A DNA stretch of 64,000 bases. Origin: Molossus alvarezi. Lineage: Eukaryota; Chordata; Mammalia; Chiroptera; Molossidae. Position 1 is the first letter of the stretch, and each line of letters starts with the position of its first letter. Shown one piece after another: positions 21,438 to 32,994 of this stretch. Location of the stretch: the NCBI GenBank assembly GCA_037176705.1, contig CM073893.1, positions 13,764,074 through 13,828,073 of the forward strand. The letters are read 5' to 3'. The notes beneath the pieces were generated by a model. It was not told the DNA's origin, ran no database searches, and was given only the letters and a program-made list of their open reading frames with translations. The position numbers and the translations under genes are program-made.

Positions 21438-21688
21438 TTTTCTTTTTCTTTTTTTTAAATTCTCACTCAAGGACATTTTTCCATTTATCATCAGATAGAG
21501 TGGAAGGGAAGGAGAGAGAGAGAAACATCAATGTGAGAGAGACACATCAATTGGTTGCCTTCTGCACAACCCTGACCAGGGCCGGGGACGAACCCACAAC
21601 CAAGGTATGTGCCCTTGACCAGAATTAAACCTGTGACTCTTTGGTCCGCAGACCGATGCTCCAACTGCTGAGCCAAACCAACCAGGGC
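21438..21688 (-). mobile_element. VES-like bat SINE, antisense, with TSD
   Basis: It has a T-rich tail, GAGAGAAACATCAATGTGAGAG, TTAAACCTGTGACTC and ends CAACCAGGGC. The flanks AGACTCAACAATTT (21424-21437) and AGACTCTGCAATTT (21690-21703) form the TSD. Confidence 0.95.
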
Positions 21689-21690
21689 AA

Positions 21691-22038
21691 GACTCTGCAA
21701 TTTCATTAAACTGACTTATTTTCAGGGCTAAATAATTCAGTCAATAAAATATGGGTCAATCTACAAACTTTGCTTCTGGAATGATACAACAATTCTATAA
21801 ATATGATGATGTTTCAGGAATTCCAGCCTACCTCTACTTTCAACAAATCAGCAAACAACCTCTCTGTTCCCATCTCTAATCCCACTCCCTTGTCCCTCTT
21901 AGATCAGGAAGGGAGAGACGTCCACACCCCATGTAGGCAGGGACCACAGCCCTTGTCAGCAGGAAGCGGTTACTGAAGACAAACCATCAATCCTAAGAGA
22001 TTTCAGGGGAAAAAGTTGGGGGGGGGGGCTGGAGGGGA
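21691..22038. other. Unassigned sequence with a G-run
   Basis: There is no gene. A run of about 11 G residues lies at about 22018-22028, just before the LTR. Confidence 0.5.
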
Positions 22039-22819
22039 TGAGATAGGCCAGGTCAAGCAGAATAGAGAAAATAGAGAAACTGAGACACATAGTTAAACAG
22101 CAGTTTTCAGCCATCTAGTAAATCCTATCTTTCCTAAACTTGGGACACTTGAGAGTAAATGGTTTGCACTTCTCCTTCCCAACCAGAGGACAAATAGCTT
22201 AAATCACGCTATGCAGGGAGACAGACAGCAGAAATCCAATTAGTGCCATTTGCCAACCACACCCAAGGACAGATGACAATAAACCTCATTTTGGTACATC
22301 AGCATAAAGCTGATGAATATTCTACTGAGATCCTCCTCTAGACCTCCCTTAAACTTCCAGCCTTTGAAACCCCTCAAAATGAAGGTCTAGGGCACACTCT
22401 CCTTCCCAGGAACATGCCTGCACCTCCCCCGCTTCCATTCCTTGCCCACAGGTTTGCATCTCCTAAACTCTAAGAGACCCCATGAGGTTTGCAACCAGGG
22501 CAGCAATGGGCTGCAGCAGTTCATCCCAGACAAACCCCCTAAACCTGTCCCCAAGGACCTCTTTTCTCTGACTTCTTCATGAGCCATTGCAGACCAGACT
22601 AGGCTCATTTCCCCAGCCCTTTTTTGTTTCACTGTCCCCAGCTTTAATAAACATCCTCTAGCACTGGCTGGTTTGGCTCAGAGGTTAGAGCTTTGGCCTG
22701 AAGTCCAGAGAGACCCAGGTTCGCTTCCCACTAAGGGCATGTACCTCGGTTGCACTTTGTCCCCAGCCCTGGTTGGGTCGTGCAGGTGGTAACCACTCGA
22801 TGTGTCCCTTTCATGTCGA

Positions 22820-22877
<58 letters not shown>

Positions 22878-23100
22878 CCTCTCTCTCTTCCTGTCTCTTC
22901 CTCCCACTCTATCTGAACAAAAAACAAAAAAATGTCCTCAGGTGAGGATAAAAAAAAAATCAATAAAAATATATTTTAAAAAATAAACAAACATCATCTT
23001 AAATTCACCTGTGAAATTTTTCCAGCACAAAGTCAAGAACCCACACATTACCATTACTGGCTGGCCAGAGGCAGACCTATTCAGGGCCAGGATCCCTTTC
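22039..23100 (+). repeat. Retroviral-type LTR, copy 2, split by a SINE
   Basis: It starts TGAGATAGGCC and is related to the LTR at 20110 throughout, with an extra ~140 bp block (about 22180-22312). The AATAAA region at 22645 is followed by the SINE at 22661. LTR-like sequence resumes after it (ATCTTAAATTCACCTGTGAAATTT). The 3' limit is uncertain and could lie anywhere between 23040 and 23110. No viral gene is recognisable nearby. Confidence 0.6.
22661..22981 (+). mobile_element. VES-like bat SINE, sense, inside the second LTR
   Basis: It has the GCACTGGCTGGTTTGGCTC head, CAGGTTCGCTTCCC B box, a long (TC)n at 22825-22873 and the CCTCAGGTGAGGATAAAA end. An imperfect duplication of AAACATCCTCT flanks it. 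Confidence 0.92.
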
Positions 23101-23785
23101 TGGTAACACCTGGATGGGTATTGTAGGAAAAGTTACTTTTCATCCTTCAGTTCCTACCAAGTCTATTTCCTTGTTCACAGAGAGCCAGCTAGACTATCTC
23201 AGACCCTATAGCAGAAAACTATGGTCTATCAGCAATTATGTTTGCAAAATCCTGTGCACTTTGGCTCCACCAGCCAACATTCAGTCAGAGCAAGGACATT
23301 CTATCTCAACTTTTTATTAGAGTTGCTCGTGTGTGCTCCAACTCATCTCCTCACATTCTGCTTCTAAATTTAGGCATCAGAACATATGCCATTCCTGCCT
23401 CAGATAGGTTTGTTTGTTTTCTTATCTCACAGGTCAAGGGGACATCCTCCACCCCTGCTTCCTGACTCCTATATACTACCTATGAAAAAAACCTAAAGCT
23501 TCTTCCTTATCAGAAGCCAAGTTTCCTCATGGGGGGCCATAACCCTCATGTGACCAAGGAGAAGACAAAGTTGTGCTGCAGCTTGGAGAGCAGAAGGCTT
23601 TTCAGAAACCAATCACTAAATGAAACTCAAACTCAAAGCTCACCTCTCAGAGTATGATTTCATTTCACTTCTTAATGGCCCTTACGAGCTGATTTGAAAT
23701 TTCTCGTGGGGAAGCAGGCTATGTGTGTACCTATACAAAAAAATTATTTTGCTTTATCTGAAAAAGTTGTCTTCTTGTGGACAAA
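23101..23785. other. Unassigned sequence
   Basis: No gene or named repeat. The ORFs at 23114-23320 and 23238-23465 have no recognisable domains. Confidence 0.5.
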
Positions 23786-24353
23786 AAAAAAAAAACTGGT
23801 TCTATGGAAAGTAGCCTCACAGGGTGATCTGATCAAAAATTTCTATCTGGGCAGGTTAAGGTGGGGAGTCTTTCCCCAGGCATACAACTTCTTTAGTAAA
23901 AGGCTTGTCTTTGCCTTAAGAAAACCCTGTTCATTGTTTCTGTGCATCTAGGTTAACATACCTGTGAAATGTTCTCTTTTAGGCCTCTCAAAAGAGCACA
24001 TAATTTAACTATTATAAGATTGTAATTCAATCTACACATGACCACCCCCAAGAGAGCACATAACTTTAACTTTTTTGTTATTGTTTTTTAAAATATGTTT
24101 ATATTGATTTTCTTATAGAGAGAGGAAGGAAAAGAGAGATAGAAACATCTATGTGAGAGAGAAACATTGATGGGCTGCCTCCTGCATGCCCCCTACTGAG
24201 GATCAAGCCCGCAACCTGGGCATATGCCCTGATTAGGAATTGAACCAGGAATTCTCAGGCCATGGAACAATGTTCAATCCAGCCAGGCAATTTGAACTAT
24301 TTTGCAATCCCATTGCTGAGATGCTTCCTCTCACCTTCAGGCAATCTTTCTTT
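23786..24353 (+). repeat. LTR-like repeat copy R2, left part
   Basis: This is colinear with R1 (17545-17990), starting GGTTCTATGGAAAGTAGCCTCACAGGG. It is interrupted by a SINE (about 24078-24288) and then by L1 copy D. The remainder is at 36356-36510. It ends with the left TSD of copy D (CAATCTTTCTT, 24343-24353). Confidence 0.65.
24078..24288 (-). mobile_element. tRNA-derived bat SINE, antisense, in R2
   Basis: AGAGAGAAACATTGATGGGCTGCCTCCTGCATGCCCCC and GGAATTGAACC match the subtype at 16838. It ends near CCAGCCAGG. Confidence 0.85.
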
Positions 24354-27134
24354 TTTTTTTAATTAATTTATTTTTTATTAATTAATTTTTGTTACAGATG
24401 TTTCACCTTTTCCCCCCACTTAGTCCACCCTCCTCCTCCCTGTCTGACCTGTCCCCAGTTTGTTGCCCTGGTCCACTGTTCATGCATACATGCATATAAG
24501 TTCTGTGGTTTATCTCTCCTCCACCATCCCCTCTTCTGGGGATTGTCAGTCTGTACACCACTTTCAAGTCTCTGAGACTACCCCATTCCTCAGACTGTTA
24601 TGTTCATTATATTCCACAAATAAATGAGATCATATGAAACTTGTCTTTCTCTGTTTGCCATGTTTCACTTAGGATGATACTTTCAAGGTCCCTCCAAGTA
24701 GTCTCAAAGGATAAGAGATCTTTCTTTCTTACAGCTGCGTAGTACTACATTGTGTATATGTACCACTGCTTTTTTATCCATTCATCTACTGATGGACACT
24801 TGGGCTGTTTCCAGATCTAAGCTATTGTAAATAGTGCTGCTACGAACATGGGCATACATACATTTTTTCTGATTGATATTTCAGGCTTCGTAGGGTATAC
24901 TCCTAGAAGTGGGATCACTGGGTCAAATGGAAGATCAATTTTTAATTTTTTGAAGTAACACCATAGTGTTTTCCATAGTGGCTGTACCAGTCTGCATTCC
25001 CACCAGCAGTGTACTAGAGTTCCCTTTTCTCAACACCCTCACCAACACTTGTTGCTTGATGATTTGTTGATGGCGGCCATTCTGACAGGTGTAAGGTGAT
25101 ACCTCATTGTTGTTTTAATTTGCATCTCTGTGATGATTAGTGATGATGAGCATTTCTTCATATGTCTCTTAGCCATTTGTATGTCCTGTTTGGAGAGGAG
25201 TCTATGTAGTGCCTCTGCTCATTTTTTAATTGGGTTCTTTGTCTTCCTTTTGTGGAGTTGTATGAGCACTCTATATATATTGGAAATTAACCCCTTATCA
25301 GATATATCATTGAAAATTATGTTCTCCCATACAATGGGTAGCCTTTCCATTTTGATGATTGTATCTTTTGCTGAGCAGAAGCTTTGGAGTTTGATGTAGT
25401 CACAGGTGTTCATTTTCTCCTTTGTTTCTGTTGCCTTAGATGATGTATCAGTGAAAATTCTGCTGCGTATGATGTCTAAAATTTTGTTGCCTATAGTTTC
25501 CTCTAGGATTTTTATGGATTCATGAGTTACATTTAAGTCTTTTATCCATTTTGAGTTTATTTTTGTGTAGGGTGTAAGTTGATGGTCTAGTTTCATTTTT
25601 CTGCAAGTAGCTGTCCAGTTTTCCCAGCACCATTTATTAAAGAGGCTGTCCTTACTCCACTGTATGCTCTTCTCACCTTTGTCAAATATTAATTGAGCAT
25701 ATTGCCTTGGGTCCATTTCTGGGTTCTCAATTCTGTTCCACTGGTCTATATGCCTGTTCTTGTGCCAGTACCAGACTGTTTTGATTACGGTGGCTTTGTA
25801 GTATAACCTGAAATCTGGTAATGTGATCCTTCCTACTTTGTTCTTCCTTTTCAAGATTGCTGTGGCTATTCGAGGCCTTTTTTGGATCCATATGAACTTT
25901 TGAAGTACTTGTTGTAATTCTGTGAAGTATGCCATTGGTATTTTGATGGGGATTGCATTGAATCTATAGATTGCTTTGGGTAATATGGACATTTTAATAA
26001 TGTTAATTCTCCCAATCCATGAACAGGGTATGTGCTTCCACTTTTTTATATCTTCCTCTATTTCTTTTTTCAATGACCTGTAGTTTTCTGCGAATAGGTC
26101 CTTTATTTCTTTGGTTAAGTTTATTTCTAGGTATCTTACTTTTTTTGCCGCAATGGTAAACAGGATTGTTTTCTTAGTTTCTCTTTCTGTGAGTTCATCC
26201 TAAGAATGCCATCAATTTCTTGACGTTAATTTTGTTTCCTGCTATTTTTCCAAATTCATTTATTAAGTCTAGTAAATTTTTGATGGAGACGTTGGGGTTT
26301 TCTACATATGGTATCATGTCATCTGCAAATAGTGACAGTTTCACTTCTTTCTTTCCTATTTGGATCCCTTTTATTTTTTCTTCCTGTCTGATTGCTGTGG
26401 CTAAGACTTCCAGGACTATGTTAAATAAGAGTAGCAAAAGTGGGCATCCTTGTCTTGTTCCTGTTCTTAAGGGAAATTCTTTTAATTTTTGCCCATTGAG
26501 TATGATGTTGGCTGTAGGGCTTTCATATGTGGCCTTTATTATGTCAAAATATGATCCCTCTATTCCCACATTGCTGAGCGTTTTCATCAGAAATGGATGC
26601 TGGATTCTGTCAAAGGCTTTTTCGGCATCTATTGATATGATCATGTAGTTTCCATTGTTCATTTTATTTATGTAGTGTATCACGTTTATTGATTTGAGAA
26701 TATTGTACCAACATTGCATCCCTGGGATGAATCCCACTTGGTCATAGTTGATAATTTTTTTGGTGCATTGCTGGATCCGATTTGCTAGTATTTTGTTCAC
26801 TATTTTGGCATCTATGTTCATCAGGGATATTGGCCTGTAGTTTTCTTTCTTTGTGAAGTCTTTTTCTGGTTTTGGAATTAGAATTATGCTGGCTTCATAA
26901 AACAAGTTTGGAAGTCTTCCTTCTTCTTGAATTTTTTTTTTTTATTGATTAATTTTTGTTACAAATGATTCTCCTTTTTCCCCCACTGATTCCCCCCTCC
27001 CCCTTCCCTCCCTGCCCCTTCCCCTGATTGTTGTCCATGTCCACTGTTCATGCCTCCATGCATTTAAGTTCTGTTGTTCATCCCTCTCTCAGCTCCCCAC
27101 TCCTTAGGGGATTGTCCTCAAACTGTTATGTTCA

Positions 27135-30100
27135 TTATATTCCAGAAATCAGTGAGATCATATGAAATTTATCTTTCTCTGCTTGGCTTGTTTCACTTAG
27201 GATGATAGTTTCCAGGTCCCTCCATGTAGTCTCAAAGGATAAGACATCTTTCTTTCTTACCGCTGCGTAGTACTCCATTGTGTATATGTACCACTGCTTT
27301 TTAATCCATTCATCTACTGATGGGCACTTGGGCTGCTTCCAGATCTTAGCGATTGTAAATAGTGCTGCTACAAAGATGGGGGTACATATATTCTTTCTGA
27401 TTGGTGTTTCAGGCTTCTTAGGGTATATTCCTAGAAGTGGGATCACTGGGTCAAATGGGAGTTCAATTTTTAATTTTTTGAGGTGACACCATATTGTTTT
27501 CCATAGTGGCTGCACCAGTCTGCATTCCCACCAACAGTGTACTAGAGTCCCCTTTTCTCCACACCCTCGCCAACACTTGTTGTTTGATGATTTGTTGATG
27601 GCGGCCATTCTGACAGGTGTGAGGTGATACCTCATTGTTGTTTTGATTTGCATCTCTCTGATGATTAGTGATGATGAACATTTCTTCATATGTCTCTTAG
27701 CCATTTGTATGTCCTGTTTGGAGAGGTGTCTATTTAGATCCTCTGCCCATTTTTTAATTGGATTCTTTGTCTTCCTTTTGTGGAGTTGTATGAGCACTCT
27801 ATATGTATTGGAAATTAACCCCTTATCTGATATATCATTGGCAATTATGCTCTCCCATACAGTGGGTAGCCTTTCCGTTTTGATGATTGTATCTTTCGCT
27901 GTGCAGAAGCTTTTGAGTTTGATGTAGTCCCATGTGTTCATTTTCTCCTTTGTTTCTATTGCCTTATGTGATGTGTCAGTAAAAATTCTGCTGTGTATGA
28001 TGTCTGAGATTTTGTTGCCCACAGTCTCCTCTAGGATTTTTATGGATTCATGAGTTACATTTAAGTCTTTTATCCATTTTGAGTTTATTATGGTGTAGGG
28101 TGTAAGTTGATGGTCTAGTTTCATTTTTCGGCAAGTAGCTGTCCAATTTTCCCAGCACCATTTATTAAAGAGGCTGTCCTTACTCCACTGAATGCTCTTG
28201 CCACCTTTGTCAAATATTAATTGAGCATATTGCCTAGGGTCCATTTCTGGGTTCTCTATTCTGTTCCACTGGTCTATATACCTGTTCTTGTGCCAGTACC
28301 AGGCTGTTTTGATTATGGTGGCTTTGTAGTATAACCTGAAATCTGGTATTGTGATCCCTCCAACTTTGTTCTTCCTTTTCAAGATTGCTGTGGCTATTCG
28401 AGGCCTTTTTTGGTTCCATATGAACTTTTGAAGTAATTGTTCTAATTCTTTGAAGTATGCCGTTGGTATTTTGATGGGGATTGCGTTGAATCTATAGATT
28501 GCTTTGGGTAATATGGACATTTTAATGATGTTAATTCTCCCAATCCATGAACAGGGTATGTTCTTCCACTTTTTTACATCTTGCTCTATTTCTTTTTTCA
28601 AAGACCTGTAGTTTTCTGCGAATAGGTCCTTTATCTCTTTGGTTAAGTTTATTCCTAGGTATCTTAATTTTTTTGCCGCAATGGTAAATGGGATTGTTTG
28701 CTTAGTTTCTCTTTCTGTGAGTTCATCATTGGTGTATAAGAATGCCATCGATTTCTTGACGTTAATTTTGTATCCTGCTACTTTGCCAAATTCATTTATT
28801 AAGTCTAGTAAGCTTTTGGTGGAGTCTTTGGGATTTTCTATGTACAGTATCATGTCATCTGCAAATAATGACAATTTCACTTCCTCCTTTCCAATTTGGA
28901 TCCCTTTTATTTTTTCTTCCTGTCTGATTGCTGTGGCTAAGACTTCCAGTACTATGTTAAATAGGAGTGGCGAAAGTGGGCATCCTTGCCTTGTTCCTGT
29001 TCTTAAGGGAAATGCTTTTAGTTTTTGCCCATTGAGTATGATGTTGGCTGTAGGTCTTTCATATATGGCCTTTATTATGTCGAGATATGATCCCTCTATT
29101 CCCACACTGCTGAGCGTTTTTATCAGAAATGGATGCTGGATTTTGTCAAAGGCTTTTTCGGCATCTATTGATATGATCATGTGGTTTTTATTCTTCAATT
29201 TATTTATGTGGTGTATCACATTTATGGATTTGCGAATATTGTACCAGCCTTGCATCCCTGGGATGAATCCCACCTGGTCATGGTGGATAATTTTTCTGGT
29301 GTATTGCTGGATTCGATTTGCTAGTATTTTGTTCAGGATTTTGGCATCTATGTTCATCAGGGATATTGGCCTGTAGTTTTCTTTCTTTGTTGTGTCTTTT
29401 TCTGGTTTTGGAATTAGAGTTATGCTGGCTTCATAAAACGAGTTTGGAAGTCTTCCTTCTTCTTGAATTTTTTGAAATAGTTTGAGGAGAATGGGTATTA
29501 GTTCTTCTTTGAATGTTCGGTAAAACTCCCCTGTGAAGCCATCCGGGCCTGGGCTTTTGTTTGCTGGAAGAGTCTTGATTACATCTTCAATTTCTTCTGT
29601 TGTTATTGGTCTGTTCAAGTTTTCAATCTCTATCTGATCCAATTTTGGGAGACTATGTGTTTCTAGAAATTTGTCCATTTCGCCTAGATTTTCGAATTTG
29701 TTGCCGTATAATTTTTCATAGTAGTTGTTAACGATCTTTTGTATTTCTGTAGGGTCAGTTGTTATCTCCCCTGTTTCATTTCTGATTTTATGTATTTGGG
29801 TTCTCTCTCTTTGTTTCTTGGTGAGTCTAGCTAAGGGTCCATCAATCTTGTTTATCTTTTCGAAAAACCAGCTCTTTGTTTTATTGATCCTCTGGATTGT
29901 TTTTTTGGTCTCTATGTCGTTTATTTCTGCTCTGATCCTTACTATTTCTTTTCTTCTACTTGCTCTGGGGTTTTCTTTTTGTTTACTCTCTAGTTCTTTA
30001 AGTTGTGAGGTTAGGTAGTCTATTAGCGATTTTTCTTCTTTTTTGAGGTAGGCCTGTAGTGCTATAAACTTCCCTCTCAGAACTGCTTTTGCTGCATCCC

Positions 30101-30958
30101 ATAGATTTTGTATTGTTGTGTCCTCATTTTCATTGGTTTCCAGGAAGTTTTTGATTTCTTCCTTGATTTCCTCGGTGACCCATTCATTGTTTAATAACAT
30201 TCTATTTAGCTTCCATGTGTTAAAATGTCTTTGCATGTTCTTCTTGCAATTGATTTCTAGTTTCATACCATTGTGGTCTGAGAAGATGCTTGTTATAATT
30301 TCAATCTTCTTGAACTTGTAGAGACTTAGTTTGTGCCCTAACATGTGGTCTATCTTTGAGAATGTCCCATGTGCACTTGAGAAGAATGTGAATTCTGTAG
30401 TTTTGGGGTGTAGTTCTCTGTAGATATCTATTAAATCCATTTGGTCTAGTGCTTCATTTAGAGTCTCTGTTTCCTTGCTAATTTTTTGTCTAGAAGATCT
30501 ATCCAGTGATGTGAGCGGGGTGTTGAAGTCCCCTGTTATGATTGTATTGCTATCGATTTCTCCTTGGAAGTCCTCCAGAAGATTTTTAATATATTTTGGT
30601 GCTCCTATATTGGGTGCATATATGTTTATCAAGGTTATATCTTCCTGTTGGATAGATCCTTTCAATATTATGTAGTGGGCTTCTTTGTCTCTAGTTATGG
30701 CCTTCAATCTGAAGTCTATTTTATCAGATATCAGTATTGCTACCCCAGCTTTTTTTTCTTTTCCATTTGCTTGAAAGATTTTTTCCATCCCTTCACTTTC
30801 GATCTATGTGAGTCTTTTGTTGTGAGGTGGGTTTCTTGTAAACAGCATATAGATGAGTCTTGCTTTCTTATCCAGTCAGCTACTCTGTGTCTTTTTATGG
30901 GAGCATTCAGTCCATTTACATTTAAGGTGGTTATTGATATGTACTTATTTATTGCCAT
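27135..30958 (-). pseudogene. L1 ORF2 of copy B, one 1-nt frameshift
   Basis: This is the L1 endonuclease/reverse transcriptase. The start MAINKY is at 30958. The frame shifts near 30784, where copies C and D have seven A residues and B has six. From there 27135-30788 is one open frame of 1217 codons to the stop. Present are the endonuclease motifs (QETH, GDFNTP, SDHNGMK), the RT with FADDMILY, the conserved WYWHKNR, and a complete C-terminal cysteine motif (C-x3-C-x7-H-x4-C). Without the frameshift the protein would be about 1274 residues, close to the 1275 of human L1. The break is in a homopolymer, so a sequencing error is possible. Confidence 0.88.
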
Positions 30959-31003
30959 TTTTGTTTAGTGTGGTTCTATTTTTCTTCCCATTTCTCCTGG
31001 TAA

Positions 31004-31906
31004 TTACAGCAGTCGTTTTAACATTTCTTGCAGTGCTGGTTTGGTGCTAATGTACTCCCTTAGCCTTATTTTGTCTGGGAAGCTCTTTATTTGGCCTTCT
31101 ATTTTGAACGATAGCCTTGCTGGGTAGAGTAGTCTTGGATTCAGATCCTTGTTTTTCATGACCTTGATTACTTCATGCCATTCCCTTCGAGCCTGTAATG
31201 TTTCTTGTGAGAAGTCAGCTGAGAGCCTTATGGGGGTTCCTTTGTAGGTAACCTGTTGCTTATCTCTTGCTGCTTTTAGGATTCTCTCTTTGTCTTTAAT
31301 TTTTGGCAGTTTGATTACTATGTGTCTTGGTGTGGGCCTGTTTGGGTTCTTCTTACTTGGGGCTCTCTGAGCTTCTTGAACTTGAATGCCTTCTTCCTTC
31401 ACCAAATTAGGGAAGTTTTCTGTCACTATTTCTTTGAATATATTCTCTAGCCCTCGCTTACTTTCTTCTTCTTCAGGGACTCCTATGATACGAATATTAT
31501 TACGTTTCCAGTTGTCCCACAATTCTCTTAAGCTCTCTTCTTGTTTTTTAATCTTTTTTTCCTTTTGGTTTTCTGATTGGTTGATTTCTTCTAGCCTGTC
31601 TTCTAATTCACTGATCCGGTCCTCAGCTTCCCCTACTCTGCTTTTTAGACCTTCCAGTGTGTTTTTCATTTCTGATATGTCATTCTTCATTTCTTCCTGT
31701 TGGTTTTTCATTTCCAGATGGTTTATTTTCAACATTTCTATGTCTTTACTAATGTTGCTCATGTCCTTACACATGCTGTTGAGCTTCCGCAACATCATGG
31801 CTCTAAATTCTAGTTCTGTTAACTTGCTTAACTGCACCTCATTTATTTCATCTTCTGTAGAGGTCTCTTGATCTTTCATTTGGCTTTTGTTTCTGTTTCT
31901 CACCAT
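31004..31906 (-). CDS. L1 ORF1 protein of copy B (300 aa), RNA-binding
   Basis: ORF1p is a trimeric nucleic-acid chaperone that coats L1 RNA in the cytoplasmic RNP. I chose the ATG at 31906 (MVRNRNKSQMK), which matches the starts in copies C and D; the open frame goes further upstream but only from a GTG. The N-terminal half is a charged coiled coil (about residues 50-130, with heptad spacing in EMKNTLEGLKSRVGEAEDRI). It is followed by an RRM-like region beginning at NNIRIIGVPEEE, and a C-terminal domain with RREWHEVIKVMK and LLYPARLSFKIEGQIKSFPDK. At 300 residues it is shorter than human ORF1p (338). It ends 45 bp before ORF2. Confidence 0.93.
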   Translation of the reverse strand: MVRNRNKSQMKDQETSTEDEINEVQLSKLTELEFRAMMLRKLNSMCKDMSNISKDIEMLKINHLEMKNQQEEMKNDISEMKNTLEGLKSRVGEAEDRISELEDRLEEINQSENQKEKKIKKQEESLRELWDNWKRNNIRIIGVPEEEESKRGLENIFKEIVTENFPNLVKEEGIQVQEAQRAPSKKNPNRPTPRHIVIKLPKIKDKERILKAARDKQQVTYKGTPIRLSADFSQETLQARREWHEVIKVMKNKDLNPRLLYPARLSFKIEGQIKSFPDKIRLREYISTKPALQEMLKRLL

Positions 31907-32994
31907 TTTCGTTATCACAGTGGGCTTTGGAGTCTGCCAAGTTTTCCCAGTAGGTGTTGGTGTTTTGCTGTTTGTGGCTCCCTCTCCTGGGTTTGGATGC
32001 ACCAGGGAGGACCCACTTTAATCCCGCCAAGTCCCCTGTTCTCCGGGAGTCTGTGTGGCTCCAGCGGGGAGTTTAGCCGGCTATAGCGTTAGGAGGACCC
32101 ATGCAGGGTGGCAAGGGAGGCGGTGGGAATAATTTCCCGCTGAGTTCCCTGGTCCTGCCCAGTTCCCTGGGGGCCAGGAGTCTGTGCAGCTTCAGCGGAG
32201 AGTTTAGCCCGCTACAGAGTTTCCAGGGCCGTGCACGGCGGGAAGGGAGACAGTAGAGTTCACTTTCCACCACGTTCCCCGGTCCCACCGAGTTGCCTGG
32301 GGTCTGCGAGTCTGTGCGGCTTCAGCAGCTACAGGGTTTCCAGGCCGTGCACGGCGGGGAGGGAGGCGGTAGAATTAACTTTCCACCGCGTTCCCCGGTC
32401 CCACCGAGTTGCCTGGGGTCTCGAGTCTGTGCGGCTTCAGGGGCTACAGGGTTTCCAGGCCGTGCACGGCGGGGAGGGAGGCGGTAGAATTAACTTTCCA
32501 CTGCGTTTCCCGGTCCCGCCAGGTTCCCTGGGGGCCAGGAGTCTGTGCGGCTTCAGCGGCTACAGGGCCTTGCACGGCGGGAGGGGAGGGAGTAGAATTA
32601 ACTTTCCGCCTAGTTCCCCGGTTCCTCCCAGTTCCCTGGTCCCACCCAGTTCCCTGGGGGCCAGGAGTCTGTGCGGCTTCAGCGGAGAGCCTAGCCTAGC
32701 CGGCTACAGAGTTTCCAGGGCCATGCACGGTGGGAAGAAAGGTGGTGGAATTAACTTCCCCTCTAGTTCCCTGGCCCCTGCCCAGGCCGCTGGGGACCCT
32801 GGGCTCTTGGTCCCCTCTCCCGTCCTCGCAAGCCTACCAGGACTGAGTGGGTGTTTCTGGTTAAGTGGTCCTCCAAGGTGTCCTTCCGCTGCCCTTTCCT
32901 GAAAGTTTGCCTTTGTTTTCCTTGTAAATCCAGTTTGGTCTTGGGAGATGGTCTGGTTCCCTCCATTCACTTCACCGCCATTTTTCTCCCTCCA
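31907..32994 (-). promoter_or_regulatory. L1 copy B 5' UTR / internal promoter with tandem units
   Basis: The region is GC-rich and contains six tandem units marked by GAGTCTGTG at 32047, 32178, 32308, 32423, 32539 and 32665 (spacing 131, 130, 115, 116, 126 bp). The outermost 180 bp (about 32810-32994) match the 5' end of copy D (about 36190-36355). CCGCCATTTTT at 32976-32986, read as AAAAATGGCGG on the coding strand, is a good YY1-type motif at the very start, as in human L1. Promoter function is inferred from position. Confidence 0.75.

Larger units (their letters stand above)
26939..32994 (-). mobile_element. LINE-1 copy B, full-length, young, nested in copy D
   Basis: Copy B has a poly(T) tail at 26939 and a 5' end at about 32994 with CCGCCATTTTT at 32976-32986. 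The 17-bp TSD TTCTTCTTGAATTTTTT lies at 26922-26938 and 32995-33011. The uninterrupted target is seen inside copy B itself at about 29458, because both are L1. The layout on the minus strand is: 5' UTR of about 1.1 kb with GC-rich tandem units, ORF1 of 300 aa, ORF2 with one frameshift, and a 3' UTR. It is close in sequence to copies A and C. Confidence 0.95.

Noticed and set aside
20646..22038. Retroviral gag/pol between the two LTRs
   Set aside because: There is no ORF or motif of retroviral proteins; the interval holds two SINEs and unassigned DNA.
28639..29376. 245-codon hydrophobic ORF antisense to ORF2 of copy B, and similar ones opposite C, D and E
   Set aside because: These recur in every L1 copy because they are reverse-strand shadows of a conserved, A-rich coding sequence.
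32231..32902. 223-codon plus-strand ORF opposite the L1 copy B 5' UTR
   Set aside because: It is a shadow of the tandem units (its sequence repeats with them), begins only from a GTG, and has no ATG in its first ~160 codons. The resemblance to primate antisense ORF0 is positional only.
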